A stretch of DNA of 64,000 bases from Limnomonas spitsbergensis (taxonomy: Eukaryota > Chlorophyta > Chlorophyceae > Chlamydomonadales), in assembly GCA_037349105.1 (NCBI GenBank), contig JAYJMM010000063.1, positions 248,001 to 312,000 on the forward strand, given 5' to 3'. The notes below the pieces were generated by a model. It was not told the origin of the DNA and ran no database searches. It saw only the letters and a list, made by a program, of their open reading frames with translations. Below, piece after piece: positions 1 to 11,000 of this stretch (position 1 is its first letter; every line of letters starts with the position of its first letter). A program made the position numbers and the translations under genes.

Positions 1-1584
1 GACCGCATCCGCACCACCCACCCAATAGACTTTGCACGCCTCACTGACGGGTCCTTCGCACAAGACCTTGCCACCTTACTCCTCCGATACCGCCTCCCAA
101 CTTCCTCTGTCAAACGCCCCAACATCACTTCACGTACTGGCAAACATTCACCGCGTCTCCCCCCCCTTGCCATCAATGCCCACTGGGTCATTCCTCACAG
201 CCTCCACACTATTATCTCTGCCGTCATGCCCCTCACAGTCCACCGTTTCTCTTCACCCTTCTCCGTCCCTTTTTCAGCCCTTCAATATTCTTCACTCCAT
301 GAGAAGGACACTTTATTTGGGGCCTTCTATCAACCTTATTCCACCCCTTGGACAAGCACCTCCTTGGCACTACCACAATTTTCAGGTCTTGCTCTCCTCA
401 AGGCAATCCGATGGTCGCTGGCATCGCTACAGAAGCAACCTGACATACTTACATCGACCTTCATCGTTGTTCCCAATTGGAAACATGCCAAATTCATGAC
501 CCTCCTCCACTCTGGCCATCGCCATATTTCCGTCACAACCCTTGATGACCGCAACCATCTACCTTTTCTACCCACTGATCATTGATCTCACTCCGGCCGA
601 TATGGCTCACGCAGGCATGCCTAAATTTTACCTCCTCCTCCTCCTCCTCATCTCCAACACTCTTGTAGATACATCTCGTACTTTCCCATATGTGGCCCCC
701 ACTTTTGCTCCAGGCTCAGACTCCCACCCATCGCGCTTTTTGCTCCCAGCCGGTTTTGGCCAAGCTGATCTCCTTCCTCTGCCCACCACGATCCTTGCAC
801 CTCCACCCATAGCTCTACCATACACGGCAATCATTCCACCTTACGCCCCCTCATTCCCCCTCCGTTGGCACGATATACCGACATACCACACCGATGGCTC
901 GGCCATATCCACACCTGACAAAGGCACGGCCACGGGTGCGGCTTTCTATTATACTTAAGACACCACGACGTACCCTGTCCACCCTGATGGCCGAGCTGAA
1001 ACCAACACTATTACACGGGCTGAGCTTGCTGGTATTCATGTTGCCCTCACTCATGCAGCCTTACACCACACTGGTGATCTTACCATTTTCTCCGATTCCT
1101 TGGTTTCTCTCTATGATACTCAGAAGGCCCTTCGCCACCCCCACACTTTAGTTGAATATAAACACGCCCCATTAGTCCTCGACATCCGTGCTCTCATCCT
1201 CACCAAGCTTTGTCACCGCCACCATTTCCACATGTATAAGGTCAAATCTCACATCGGCATCATTGGCAATGAACTCGCCGATAAGGGTGTTGCCCTTGCC
1301 CTCCAATCCCCTGAACAATGCGATTTCACATGCAATTCGGATGTCCAACATTTCGCACACTTACCCGCATGGCCATGCCTCCCTCCGCCCCATGACACGG
1401 ACAAACCGTGGTTTGCATGGGACCTCACCCATTATTTGAAGGAACACATGTCCCGACACTGCCCCCTTGCTTCTCACCGATGGTCATACCTCTCCGCCCT
1501 TGCCCCTTCGTTATGTCCGCATGCAAGCCCTCGTTGCCTCTGCCCTCGCCTCCTACCTTCCCATCCTGTGGCACATGCGCTTGC
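1..1584 (+). pseudogene. Non-LTR retroelement, upstream part with RNase H domain (interrupted)
   Basis: The first 585 nt are open in frame 1 from the window edge. They hold a segment with motifs DTLFGAFYQPYSTPW and FIVVPNWKHAKF, which reminds me of PCIF1-like methyltransferase modules in algal elements (memory only). The frame then shifts. From about 890 to 1330 a type I RNase H is readable: TDGS (first Asp), TRAELAG (Glu), FSDSL (Asp) and GNELADKG (last Asp). An in-frame TAA at 956-958 interrupts it, and another frame change lies before 1584. The frame then continues after the gypsy insertion at 13392 when one copy of the CTTGC duplication is counted, which shows that the insertion split this ORF. 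The reverse transcriptase would lie upstream of the window. This is a decayed copy, and its family name is uncertain. Confidence 0.7.
1580..1584. repeat. Target-site duplication CTTGC, left copy
   Basis: CTTGC directly precedes the first LTR and recurs directly after the third LTR at 13392-13396. A 5-bp duplication is usual for Ty3/gypsy integrases. No such duplication flanks the middle LTR, so the double element behaves as one insertion. Confidence 0.9.
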
Positions 1585-1987
1585 TGAAGAGGTCCTAGGT
1601 GCCCTAGGGGGCAGGACTCTTATATCTAGACAGGGACTCACTAGTAGAGGAACGTGAAGGGGAGTCCGGGACGGTGTTGAGGGTAGACGAGTAGTCGGAG
1701 AGTTGACTGAGGGGGGACTAGGTGCTCACGAGGGGAGACTGCTGGAGACTAGAGATTTGATAGTGGGACAGTCAGGTATTGAGCCTGATGGATTGATCTC
1801 GTCTGAGACTTCCCGATGCCTAGCAGAGCTCGCTTATATGGGAGGTGCAGGGTTTAACCCGTGAGGGTTCTGGTCTGGGCTTGCCAGGCGATCCTGCAAC
1901 TTCCGTATGGAGCGTAAGCGCCGATAACGTAAGGCAGGTCGCGTCAGCGACTGGTAATTCTGGGGTACTGGTTACATGACCATTACA
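1585..1987 (-). repeat. LTR 1 (3' LTR of unit 1)
   Basis: This 403-bp repeat starts TGAAGAG and ends CATTACA on the plus strand, giving the canonical TG...CA ends. It matches 7287-7689 and 12989-13391 by eye. Confidence 0.93.
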
Positions 1988-1999
1988 TACCTCCCCCCT
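1988..1999 (-). promoter_or_regulatory. Polypurine tract of unit 1
   Basis: Read on the minus strand, AGGGGGGAGGTA directly abuts the TG of the 3' LTR, the expected place and composition for the plus-strand DNA primer. Confidence 0.8.
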
Positions 2000-2345
2000 A
2001 GGCTGCGTGCCGAGCGCGGTGGAAGGTAAATGTTAGTGAACTGGAACTCGGAATGTTGCAGTATTTAATCAATTAAATGCAAACATGAAATCTGGAGCAA
2101 GTTATCTTGGAACTGCTAGAGTACTTGATTGTCCGCTGGAAAAATTAACTCAAGTCTGGATCTAGGTTGAATTATAACGAGAAGTGAAATCTGAGCAGCT
2201 TGCCAGGCTGGGCAGTATCGGTTCTCAAAGGAATTCAAGACAAGGTTCAGAAAGAAAGAAAAAAAAAAATCTGACTGGTCTGGTTTAGAGTTAGGTCTCG
2301 ATCTGGGACTAGGGGTATGAACCTTGAATACTAGACAAGTGCTGG

Positions 2346-5300
2346 TTACTCAAAAAGGTTTTGAGCGTCAAGGAGTAATTCAGGAGTCAGGTTCTTGAGT
2401 GGCTCCCATGAATTGTGAGTGTCATCGTAACCAAGCCATTTGATTAGGACCTGCTTGACTCGCTTTTTGCCGACTCGTCGAATGCGATGTGACAAGAGCG
2501 ACTCGACCTGGTATAATGGTAAACCATCCACGACTTGAGGCTCGACAGGTACTGGGTTTGAACTGGTACTGGGCTTGAACTGTCGTAAGAGTGACACGTG
2601 GAAGACTGGGTGAACTCGAGTGTAATTCTCGGGTAGTTGCAACCTAGCAGCATTGCCACCAGAAGTTAAACTCAGGATTGTCACTGGGCCGATATACTTG
2701 GGATGAAGTTTCTTAACTCCGGTCTGGAACTTGAAGTTTCTTGTTGACAGGAGAACTTGGTCACCTGCTTGAAAAGTGTGAGGTGCTCGGAAGCGCGTGT
2801 CAGCGTACGACGACTGGCGATCCTGCGCAGCTCGTAATAGTTTCTGAACTTGAACTAGAGTGTCATCCAGGTCACTGAAGACTGAATCAAGAGCTGGAAT
2901 TTGCTTGTCTGGAATGTCGATTGACAAAGGGGTATACGGGTTGCGTCCACAGTTCAGGTAGAACGGGGTGTGCCTGGTCGTACTGGTCTTGGCATTGTTA
3001 ATGGACATAGCAACAACTGGTAGGAGTTCTTCCCAAGTGACATGGTTTCCATCAATGAAATGCCTAAGCACTTCTTCGACGACTCGATTCATTCGCTCTG
3101 TTTGACCATCTGTTTGGGGGTGGAAAGCAGTTGAAAATCTGGGCTGTACACCAAGGCGGTGACACATGGTCTTCCAGAATGACGAAGTGAATCGAACATC
3201 TCTGTCAGAAATGATGTTTCTAGGAAAACCGTGATGCTGGAATACATGTGAGATGAAAACTCGAGCAACATCTTCAGATGTGCTAGATTTCCTGACTGGG
3301 GCTAGACAAACAAACTTTGTAAGCTTGTCCACAATGACCATGATGCCATCATGACCACTGGCTGACTGGGGCAAGTCAAACACAAAGTCCATGGTGACAG
3401 TGTGCCATCTGGAATCAGGGATTTCTAGTGGCTGGTTTAGACCAAAGGGCCTCTTGTTTGCAGACTTGTTCCTCTGGCATGAGGCACATGATGAGACGTA
3501 CTTTTGTACATCTGCCTGGATTGAGGGCCACCAAAATTGGCGTTTGATGTGGTCCAGTGTTGTCTTCCAATTGAAATGTCCTGCAAGGGATGAATCATGG
3601 TGATCTCGAATGACTTCTTGTCGAAGTGCTGCTGGGATAATGACTAGGCCTGCATGAGACCAGTAGCCATTGCTAAAGGACCATTCTCGAGTTTTACTGG
3701 AAAGTTTGAATTCTGGATCAATGCTAGACTCGTTCTTGATTCTTTGCATGAAATCTGGGCATGACTCGTTAACTGTGATTGCAAATAGCATTGCAGCATG
3801 GGCAGGTCCTTGGTGTGGCAACCTGGAAAGGGAATCAGCTGGGTTGGTAGCACCTGGTCGGTACTTCACAGTGAACTCGAATCGAGATAGGAACTCGCTC
3901 CATCTTGCTTGCCTACGTGACAGGGTGGGCTGCTTGGAGAAAAATGTCAGGGGGTTGTGATCAGTCACAATGTTTAGGCCATTGCTGCCTTCTAGATAGC
4001 ATCGCCACTCCTTGAGAGCTTTGATAATTCCAAGGAGTTCTTGTTCGCCAGTAGTGTAATTGCGCTCGGCAGGTGAGAACTTGGCAGAGAAGTACGCGAC
4101 AGGTCGACCTTGTTGCGTAAGCACTGCACCACATCCAGTGATGGAGGCATCTGAAACGAGTTCGTACGATTGGTTTGGATCTGGGTATGCAAGAACTGGA
4201 GGCGAAGCTAACGCTTCCTTGATAGCTTGAAAAGCCAACAGAGCGTCAGCTCCTCCTGAGAACTGGACGGTTTTCTTGGTCAAATGGTACAAGGGTGTTG
4301 CCAGCCTGGAGAGGTTCGGAATGAATTTGCGAAAGTAATTTGCTAGGCCTAGAAATTGCAAGACACCTGTTGCACTGGTCGGGAATTCCCACTCGGTAAG
4401 CGCTCGAATTTTGTCTGGGTCAGCAGCCACACCTTCTTTCGAAAGAATGTGCCCTAGGTACTTGACTTGAGCCTGCAGAAATTTGCACTTGGAAAATTTG
4501 ACCTGCAGTCCTGATTCTCGTATTTTGTCAAACACTTGTCTTAAATGCTGGAGGTGCTGTTCTGGTGTCTGGGACAGGATCATGATGTCATCAATGTAAA
4601 TGAGGACGAATGCTAGATCAGCAAAGATTTTATTGACAGTGCTCTGGTATTGACTGGGCGCGTTCGAAAGACCCATTGGCAGGCAACGCCATGCATAATG
4701 GCCGAAGGGTGTAGCAAAAGCTGTCTTGGGCTGGTCTTCCTCGGAAATAAGCAGTTGGTGAAAGCCACCTGCCATGTCTAGACAAGAGAAACATGAAGCT
4801 CCGCGAGCTGCATCTAGAAGATCATCGATCCTTGGTAGTGGGTAGCGTAGTTTGACAGTTAGTTCGTTCAAGGCTCGGTAATCAAGGCAGAACCTAAGTC
4901 CTCCATTTGGTTTCTTGATGAACAAGACTGGGGCTCCATAAGGACTGTTGACAGGGGTGATGATTCCTTTGTCAAGTAGCTCGGCAACCTGTTTCTTGAG
5001 TTCTTCAGACTCGGCTGGAGAGAGACGAAAGTTCCTGCGAAAAGGTGGTTTAGCGCCAGCGACCAGATCGATCGTGTGCTCTAGAGGTGGGACTTTCGCT
5101 CCGCCAGCTCGAGGGGTTTCTGAAAAAATGTCATCGTACTCGTCGATCAGTGAAGTAATCGCTGTACGCTGGTCTGGGTGCACATGGTTCATGTTTGCTA
5201 GTTTTTCTCGACTGGTTTTATGGTCTAGTTCTCCTTCTGGATTTGGTACTGGTTGTAACTCCTCGTCTGGTTCGCTAGCCTGTGGTGTCAATACAGCTAA

Positions 5301-6422
5301 GAATGCTCGGTGGCGACCAGACTTGAGTAATTTGGCTGCAAGGCCAGCTGGGATTTGATCGGTCTTCGTACGTGTACGGCATGGTCGGGATTCGTCTTCA
5401 GCGTCACACTGTCCAGCGTTATTGTCATGGGTCGGATCGGCTGGGCTAGAAGTGGTCTTCACAGCATGAGCAACCTGTACTGCACCTGTGCCACGTAAAA
5501 CACACGAATTCAAGACCTCATGAACGACCCCGTCAGTGATGGTCATGAGACTAGACTGGTCTGGGCTGTACTGCAAATTACAAGAGTGTGTTTTCATGAA
5601 GTCTTCGCCAATGATTAAATCAATGGTATCGAGAAACGCTGGGAGGATGTGAACTGTAGCTTCAAAGTCAGTCCGGCCGAACGTAACAGTGAGACTCGCA
5701 GAACCTAGGACAGTACAGTCTCGACCAGCCGCAGTGGCCACTGCTCGATATTTACTTGAACGAATCTGGAGTCCGAGTTTCTTGGCAAGTTTGGCTCCCA
5801 TGAAACATGTGGATGCCCCCGAATCAAATAGACACTTGAGGTTTTTGCCATGTGCTTGGCCGTGGTAGGTTGCTGCTAGGGGCTGGTCATCACCATCTTG
5901 GTGATTTCCATCTTGTTTTACATCCTTGTCTTGGCTGGTATGCAATATCTGGACTCGATCATCAACTTGTATCTTGGCTAGAACTCGACACTGGGCTGTT
6001 TCTCTTGTATCAGCTGGGATTACAAAGGCAAGTACTGGGGATGGTTTCATACCCTTATTCATAGCGGTACCAAGCGCTGAACTGGATTCGTATTTCTTGA
6101 CTAGGAAAGAGTGTTGGAGTAGCGGTTGTAATCCTGCTGCTTGTCTGGAGGAAACTAGAAGACATGAACTGGTGTTGGGTCTGTTGTTCAAATAAAGCCT
6201 GGCTTGGCTTCTGGTTTTTGCAACGTAAATCTGGTGTTTGTCTGGAGAGTTGGAGTGAATGACTGGAAGCGTGCAGGTACAATTCAAATGTTCGTTACAA
6301 ATCACTCGGTCGTACGTCAGGAAGCTAGAGTTCATCAAGTCAGACACGTGATTCTCAACTGCAGTGCACACATGACATCTAGAGACAGGAGGGGGACCCG
6401 GGAATACCTCCTGCAAAAATTC
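2346..6422 (-). CDS. pol: Pol polyprotein of Ty3/gypsy chromovirus, unit 1 (intact)
   Basis: This frame of about 1,358 codons encodes the enzymes of the retroelement. Domains in order (residues approximate): aspartic protease with DSGAS near 198; reverse transcriptase with FIKKPNGGLRF near 495 and YIDD near 607; RNase H starting SDASITGCGAVL near 755; integrase with an HHCC zinc finger at about 935-982, then Asp (TMDFVFD, ~1008), Asp (SDRDVRF, ~1070) and Glu (QTERMNR, ~1107); and a C-terminal chromodomain with VLIKWLGYDDTHNSWEP near 1330. The chromodomain places it among chromoviruses, where it is thought to guide integration to marked chromatin. It has no ATG at its head: it is in frame with gag and separated from it by one TAG at 6423-6425. 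It ends at TAA 2346-2348. Confidence 0.95.
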   Translation of the reverse strand, partial: EFLQEVFPGPPPVSRCHVCTAVENHVSDLMNSSFLTYDRVICNEHLNCTCTLPVIHSNSPDKHQIYVAKTRSQARLYLNNRPNTSSCLLVSSRQAAGLQPLLQHSFLVKKYESSSALGTAMNKGMKPSPVLAFVIPADTRETAQCRVLAKIQVDDRVQILHTSQDKDVKQDGNHQDGDDQPLAATYHGQAHGKNLKCLFDSGASTCFMGAKLAKKLGLQIRSSKYRAVATAAGRDCTVLGSASLTVTFGRTDFEATVHILPAFLDTIDLIIGEDFMKTHSCNLQYSPDQSSLMTITDGVVHEVLNSCVLRGTGAVQVAHAVKTTSSPADPTHDNNAGQCDAEDESRPCRTRTKTDQIPAGLAAKLLKSGRHRAFLAVLTPQASEPDEELQPVPNPEGELDHKTSREKLANMNHVHPDQRTAITSLIDEYDDIFSETPRAGGAKVPPLEHTIDLVAGAKPPFRRNFRLSPAESEELKKQVAELLDKGIITPVNSPYGAPVLFIKKPNGGLRFCLDYRALNELTVKLRYPLPRIDDLLDAARGASCFSCLDMAGGFHQLLISEEDQPKTAFATPFGHYAWRCLPMGLSNAPSQYQSTVNKIFADLAFVLIYIDDIMILSQTPEQHLQHLRQVFDKIRESGLQVKFSKCKFLQAQVKYLGHILSKEGVAADPDKIRALTEWEFPTSATGVLQFLGLANYFRKFIPNLSRLATPLYHLTKKTVQFSGGADALLAFQAIKEALASPPVLAYPDPNQSYELVSDASITGCGAVLTQQGRPVAYFSAKFSPAERNYTTGEQELLGIIKALKEWRCYLEGSNGLNIVTDHNPLTFFSKQPTLSRRQARWSEFLSRFEFTVKYRPGATNPADSLSRLPHQGPAHAAMLFAITVNESCPDFMQRIKNESSIDPEFKLSSKTREWSFSNGYWSHAGLVIIPAALRQEVIRDHHDSSLAGHFNWKTTLDHIKRQFWWPSIQADVQKYVSSCASCQRNKSANKRPFGLNQPLEIPDSRWHTVTMDFVFDLPQSASGHDGIMVIVDKLTKFVCLAPVRKSSTSEDVARVFISHVFQHHGFPRNIISDRDVRFTSSFWKTMCHRLGVQPRFSTAFHPQTDGQTERMNRVVEEVLRHFIDGNHVTWEELLPVVAMSINNAKTSTTRHTPFYLNCGRNPYTPLSIDIPDKQIPALDSVFSDLDDTLVQVQKLLRAAQDRQSSYADTRFRAPHTFQAGDQVLLSTRNFKFQTGVKKLHPKYIGPVTILSLTSGGNAARLQLPENYTRVHPVFHVSLLRQFKPSTSSNPVPVEPQVVDGLPLYQVESLLSHRIRRVGKKRVKQVLIKWLGYDDTHNSWEPLKNLTPELLLDAQNLFE

Positions 6423-6842
6423 CTACTGGGAAGGAGGCTTGTTTTCCTTCTTTTCAGGGCAGTTCTTGGCTTGGTGGCAACCTGCCCGGCAGTACCAGCA
6501 CAGGTTGTACTCGTTCAATGACTGCTTGGCAGCGATGCTCAGTGCACCCACGTACTTGTAGTACGGGCAGGACTCGAACGGGGTCTTGAAGTTCTTGACC
6601 TCCTTGCCGGAGCTGGTCTGGGCGCTGGGCTCGTTCTTCCTCTTCGGAACGGACTCGGTGTGTGCCAGCCGAGCGCGTCGCGGCTGCTGGAAATCTAGTG
6701 TTTTTGCAGGGTACTCTGGTTTGTGCACTGGTCTGGTATCTGGGCGGTAGCTGGGCTTGGTCACTGGTCGGTAATGGGGCTTGGAATCTGGACGGTAACT
6801 GGAACTGGGTACTGGTACGACACACGTGCGTGCGCTAGTCAT
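6423..6842 (-). CDS. gag: Gag-like protein with CCHC zinc knuckle, unit 1
   Basis: The 139-residue frame starts MTSARTC and has a basic Pro/Tyr/Arg-rich N-terminal half with repeated YRPD/YRPV motifs. A CX2CX4HX4C knuckle (CWYCRAGCHQAKNC) lies near residues 113-126, typical of a nucleocapsid that binds the element RNA. It is short for a Ty3/gypsy Gag, so a capsid portion may be missing or start at a non-ATG upstream codon. It stops at TAG, and the pol frame resumes in the same phase immediately after, so Gag-Pol would need stop readthrough or another device. Confidence 0.85.
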   Translation of the reverse strand: MTSARTCVVPVPSSSYRPDSKPHYRPVTKPSYRPDTRPVHKPEYPAKTLDFQQPRRARLAHTESVPKRKNEPSAQTSSGKEVKNFKTPFESCPYYKYVGALSIAAKQSLNEYNLCWYCRAGCHQAKNCPEKKENKPPSQ

Positions 6843-7272
6843 TGTTCACTGCGCGTTTGGATTTGTTTCGTTTAGCGACCATTAGATTGTGAATTACTGC
6901 GAAAGTTCAGCAATCAGGAAGCTCATGACTGGTCTGGACTGGAGGGTACGGAATTCAAACCGTCGGAGTCGAACAACTCAAGTTACGACACATACTGGAC
7001 TCAGTCAACGCAACAAGTGCGTGCCTGGGACTCGGGACAAGGGCTGGAAATCCGTCGGCTCCGCCGAGCTTGTCAGACGAATAGTAAATACTGTCGAGTT
7101 GCTCTGGGGTTGGCCCTGATCCGGACACTGGACTGGGGTCGGTACTGGAATTCGAATAGTTTTAACCCTGACAGGTCTAAGGGACGCGACTGCCCAGCGC
7201 GCGTGTCTCAAAACTCTTTCGAGCCGACGGCAGGGTTCTGTCAATGAAACTGCGACAGGATCGAACCGATAA

Positions 7273-7285
7273 GGCTCTGAAACCA
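7273..7285 (-). promoter_or_regulatory. Primer-binding site, unit 1 (initiator tRNA-Met-like)
   Basis: On the plus strand GGCTCTGAAACCA lies one base from the 5' LTR and resembles the 3' end of plant initiator tRNA-Met (GGCTCTGATACCA) with one change. A second block, CAGGATCGAACC at 7256-7267, resembles the T-arm of the same tRNA, so primer contact may be bipartite. About 430 nt of untranslated leader lie between this site and gag. Confidence 0.8.
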
Positions 7286-7286
7286 C

Positions 7287-7689
7287 TGAAGAGGTCCTAG
7301 GTGCCCTAGGGGGCAGGACTCTTATATCTAGACAGGGACTCACTAGTAGAGGAACGTGAAGGGGAGTCCGGGACGGTGTTGAGGGTAGACGAGTAGTCGG
7401 AGAGTTGACTGAGGGGGGACTAGGTGCTCACGAGGGGAGACTGCTGGAGACTAGAGATTTGATAGTGGGACAGTCAGGTATTGAGCCTGATGGATTGATC
7501 TCGTCTGAGACTTCCCGATGCCTAGCAGAGCTCGCTTATATGGGAGGTGCAGGGTTTAACCCGTGAGGGTTCTGGTCTGGGCTTGCCAGGCGATCCTGCA
7601 ACTTCCGTATGGAGCGTAAGCGCCGATAACGTAAGGCAGGTCGCGTCAGCGACTGGTAATTCTGGGGTACTGGTTACATGACCATTACA
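7287..7689 (-). repeat. LTR 2 (5' LTR of unit 1 and 3' LTR of unit 2)
   Basis: This 403-bp LTR is shared by both units, with no target duplication around it. Confidence 0.93.
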
Positions 7690-7701
7690 TACCTCCCCCC
7701 T
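7690..7701 (-). promoter_or_regulatory. Polypurine tract of unit 2
   Basis: Same purine run as at 1988-1999, directly next to LTR 2. Confidence 0.8.
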
Positions 7702-8047
7702 AGGCTGCGTGCCGAGCGCGGTGGAAGGTAAATGTTAGTGAACTGGAACTCGGAATGTTGCAGTATTTAATCAATTAAATGCAAACATGAAATCTGGAGC
7801 AAGTTATCTTGGAACTGCTAGAGTACTTGATTGTCCGCTGGAAAAATTAACTCAAGTCTGGATCTAGGTTGAATTATAACGAGAAGTGAAATCTGAGCAG
7901 CTTGCCAGGCTGGGCAGTATCGGTTCTCAAAGGAATTCAAGACAAGGTTCAGAAAGAAAGAAAAAAAAAAATCTGACTGGTCTGGTTTAGAGTTAGGTCT
8001 CGATCTGGGACTAGGGGTATGGACCTTGAATACTAGACAAGTGCTGG

Positions 8048-11000
8048 TTACTCAAAAAGGTTTTGAGCGTCAAGGAGTAATTCAGGAGTCAGGTTCTTGA
8101 GTGGCTCCCATGAATTGTGAGTGTCATCGTAACCAAGCCATTTGATTAGGACCTGCTTGACTCGCTTTTTGCCGACTCGTCGAATGCGATGTGACAAGAG
8201 CGACTCGACCTGGTATAATGGTAAACCATCCACGACTTGAGGCTCGACAGGTACTGGGTTTGAACTGGTACTGGGCTTGAACTGTCGTAAGAGTGACACG
8301 TGGAAGACTGGGTGAACTCGAGTGTAATTCTCGGGTAGTTGCAACCTAGCAGCATTGCCACCAGAAGTTAAACTCAGGATTGTCACTGGGCCGATATACT
8401 TGGGATGAAGTTTCTTAACTCCGGTCTGGAACTTGAAGTTTCTTGTTGACAGGAGAACTTGGTCACCTGCTTGAAAAGTGTGAGGTGCTCGGAAGCGCGT
8501 GTCAGCGTACGACGACTGGCGATCCTGCGCAGCTCGTAATAGTTTCTGAACTTGAACTAGAGTGTCATCCAGGTCACTGAAGACTGAATCAAGAGCTGGA
8601 ATTTGCTTGTCTGGAATGTCGATTGACAAAGGGGTATACGGGTTGCGTCCACAGTTCAGGTAGAACGGGGTGTGCCTGGTCGTACTGGTCTTGGCATTGT
8701 TAATGGACATAGCAACAACTGGTAGGAGTTCTTCCCAAGTGACATGGTTTCCATCAATGAAATGCCTAAGCACTTCTTCGACGACTCGATTCATTCGCTC
8801 TGTTTGACCATCTGTTTGGGGGTGGAAAGCAGTTGAAAATCTGGGCTGTACACCAAGGCGGTGACACATGGTCTTCCAGAATGACGAAGTGAATCGAACA
8901 TCTCTGTCAGAAATGATGTTTCTAGGAAAACCGTGATGCTGGAATACATGTGAGATGAAAACTCGAGCAACATCTTCAGATGTGCTAGATTTCCTGACTG
9001 GGGCTAGACAAACAAACTTTGTAAGCTTGTCCACAATGACCATGATGCCATCATGACCACTGGCTGACTGGGGCAAGTCAAACACAAAGTCCATGGTGAC
9101 AGTGTGCCATCTGGAATCAGGGATTTCTAGTGGCTGGTTTAGACCAAAGGGCCTCTTGTTTGCAGACTTGTTCCTCTAGCATGAGGCACATGATGAGACG
9201 TACTTTTGTACATCTGCCTGGATTGAGGGCCACCAAAATTGGCGTTTGATGTGGTCCAGTGTTGTCTTCCAATTGAAATGTCCTGCAAGGGATGAATCAT
9301 GGTGATCTCGAATGACTTCTTGTCGAAGTGCTGCTGGGATAATGACTAGGCCTGCATGAGACCAGTAGCCATTGCTAAAGGACCATTCTCGAGTTTTACT
9401 GGAAAGTTTGAATTCTGGATCAATGCTAGACTCGTTCTTGATTCTTTGCATGAAATCTGGGCATGACTCGTTAACTGTGATTGCAAATAGCATTGCAGCA
9501 TGGGCAGGTCCTTGGTGTGGCAACCTGGAAAGGGAATCAGCTGGGTTGGTAGCACCTGGTCGGTACTTCACAGTGAACTCGAATCGAGATAGGAACTCGC
9601 TCCATCTTGCTTGCCTACGTGACAGGGTGGGCTGCTTGGAGAAAAATGTCAGGGGGTTGTGATCAGTCACAATGTTTAGGCCATTGCTGCCTTCTAGATA
9701 GCATCGCCACTCCTTGAGAGCTTTGATAATTCCAAGGAGTTCTTGTTCGCCAGTAGTGTAATTGCGCTCGGCAGGTGAGAACTTGGCAGAGAAGTACGCG
9801 ACAGGTCGACCTTGTTGCGTAAGCACTGCACCACATCCAGTGATGGAGGCATCTGAAACGAGTTCGTACGATTGGTTTGGATCTGGGTATGCAAGAACTG
9901 GAGGCGAAGCTAACGCTTCCTTGATAGCTTGAAAAGCCAACAGAGCGTCAGCTCCTCCTGAGAACTGGACGGTTTTCTTGGTCAAATGGTACAAGGGTGT
10001 TGCCAGCCTGGAGAGGTTCGGAATGAATTTGCGAAAGTAATTTGCTAGGCCTAGAAATTGCAAGACACCTGTTGCACTGGTCGGGAATTCCCACTCGGTA
10101 AGCGCTCGAATTTTGTCTGGGTCAGCAGCCACACCTTCTTTCGAAAGAATGTGCCCTAGGTACTTGACTTGAGCCTGCAGAAATTTGCACTTGGAAAATT
10201 TGACCTGCAGTCCTGATTCTCGTATTTTGTCAAACACTTGTCTTAAATGCTGGAGGTGCTGTTCTGGTGTCTGGGACAGGATCATGATGTCATCAATGTA
10301 AATGAGGACGAATGCTAGATCAGCAAAGATTTTATTGACAGTGCTCTGGTATTGACTGGGCGCGTTCGAAAGACCCATTGGCAGGCAACGCCATGCATAA
10401 TGGCCGAAGGGTGTAGCAAAAGCTGTCTTGGGCTGGTCTTCCTCGGAAATAAGCAGTTGGTGAAAGCCACCTGCCATGTCTAGACAAGAGAAACATGAAG
10501 CTCCGCGAGCTGCATCTAGAAGATCATCGATCCTTGGTAGTGGGTAGCGTAGTTTGACAGTTAGTTCGTTCAAGGCTCGGTAATCAAGGCAGAACCTAAG
10601 TCCTCCATTTGGTTTCTTGATGAACAAGACTGGGGCTCCATAAGGACTGTTGACAGGGGTGATGATTCCTTTGTCAAGTAGCTCGGCAACCTGTTTCTTG
10701 AGTTCTTCAGACTCGGCTGGAGAGAGACGAAAGTTCCTGCGAAAAGGTGGTTTAGCGCCAGCGACCAGATCGATCGTGTGCTCTAGAGGTGGGACTTTCG
10801 CTCCGCCAGCTCGAGGGGTTTCTGAAAAAATGTCATCGTACTCGTCGATCAGTGAAGTAATCGCTGTACGCTGGTCTGGGTGCACATGGTTCATGTTTGC
10901 TAGTTTTTCTCGACTGGTTTTATGGTCTAGTTCTCCTTCTGGATTTGGTACTGGTTGTAACTCCTCGTCTGGTTCGCTAGCCTGTGGTGTCAATACAGCT

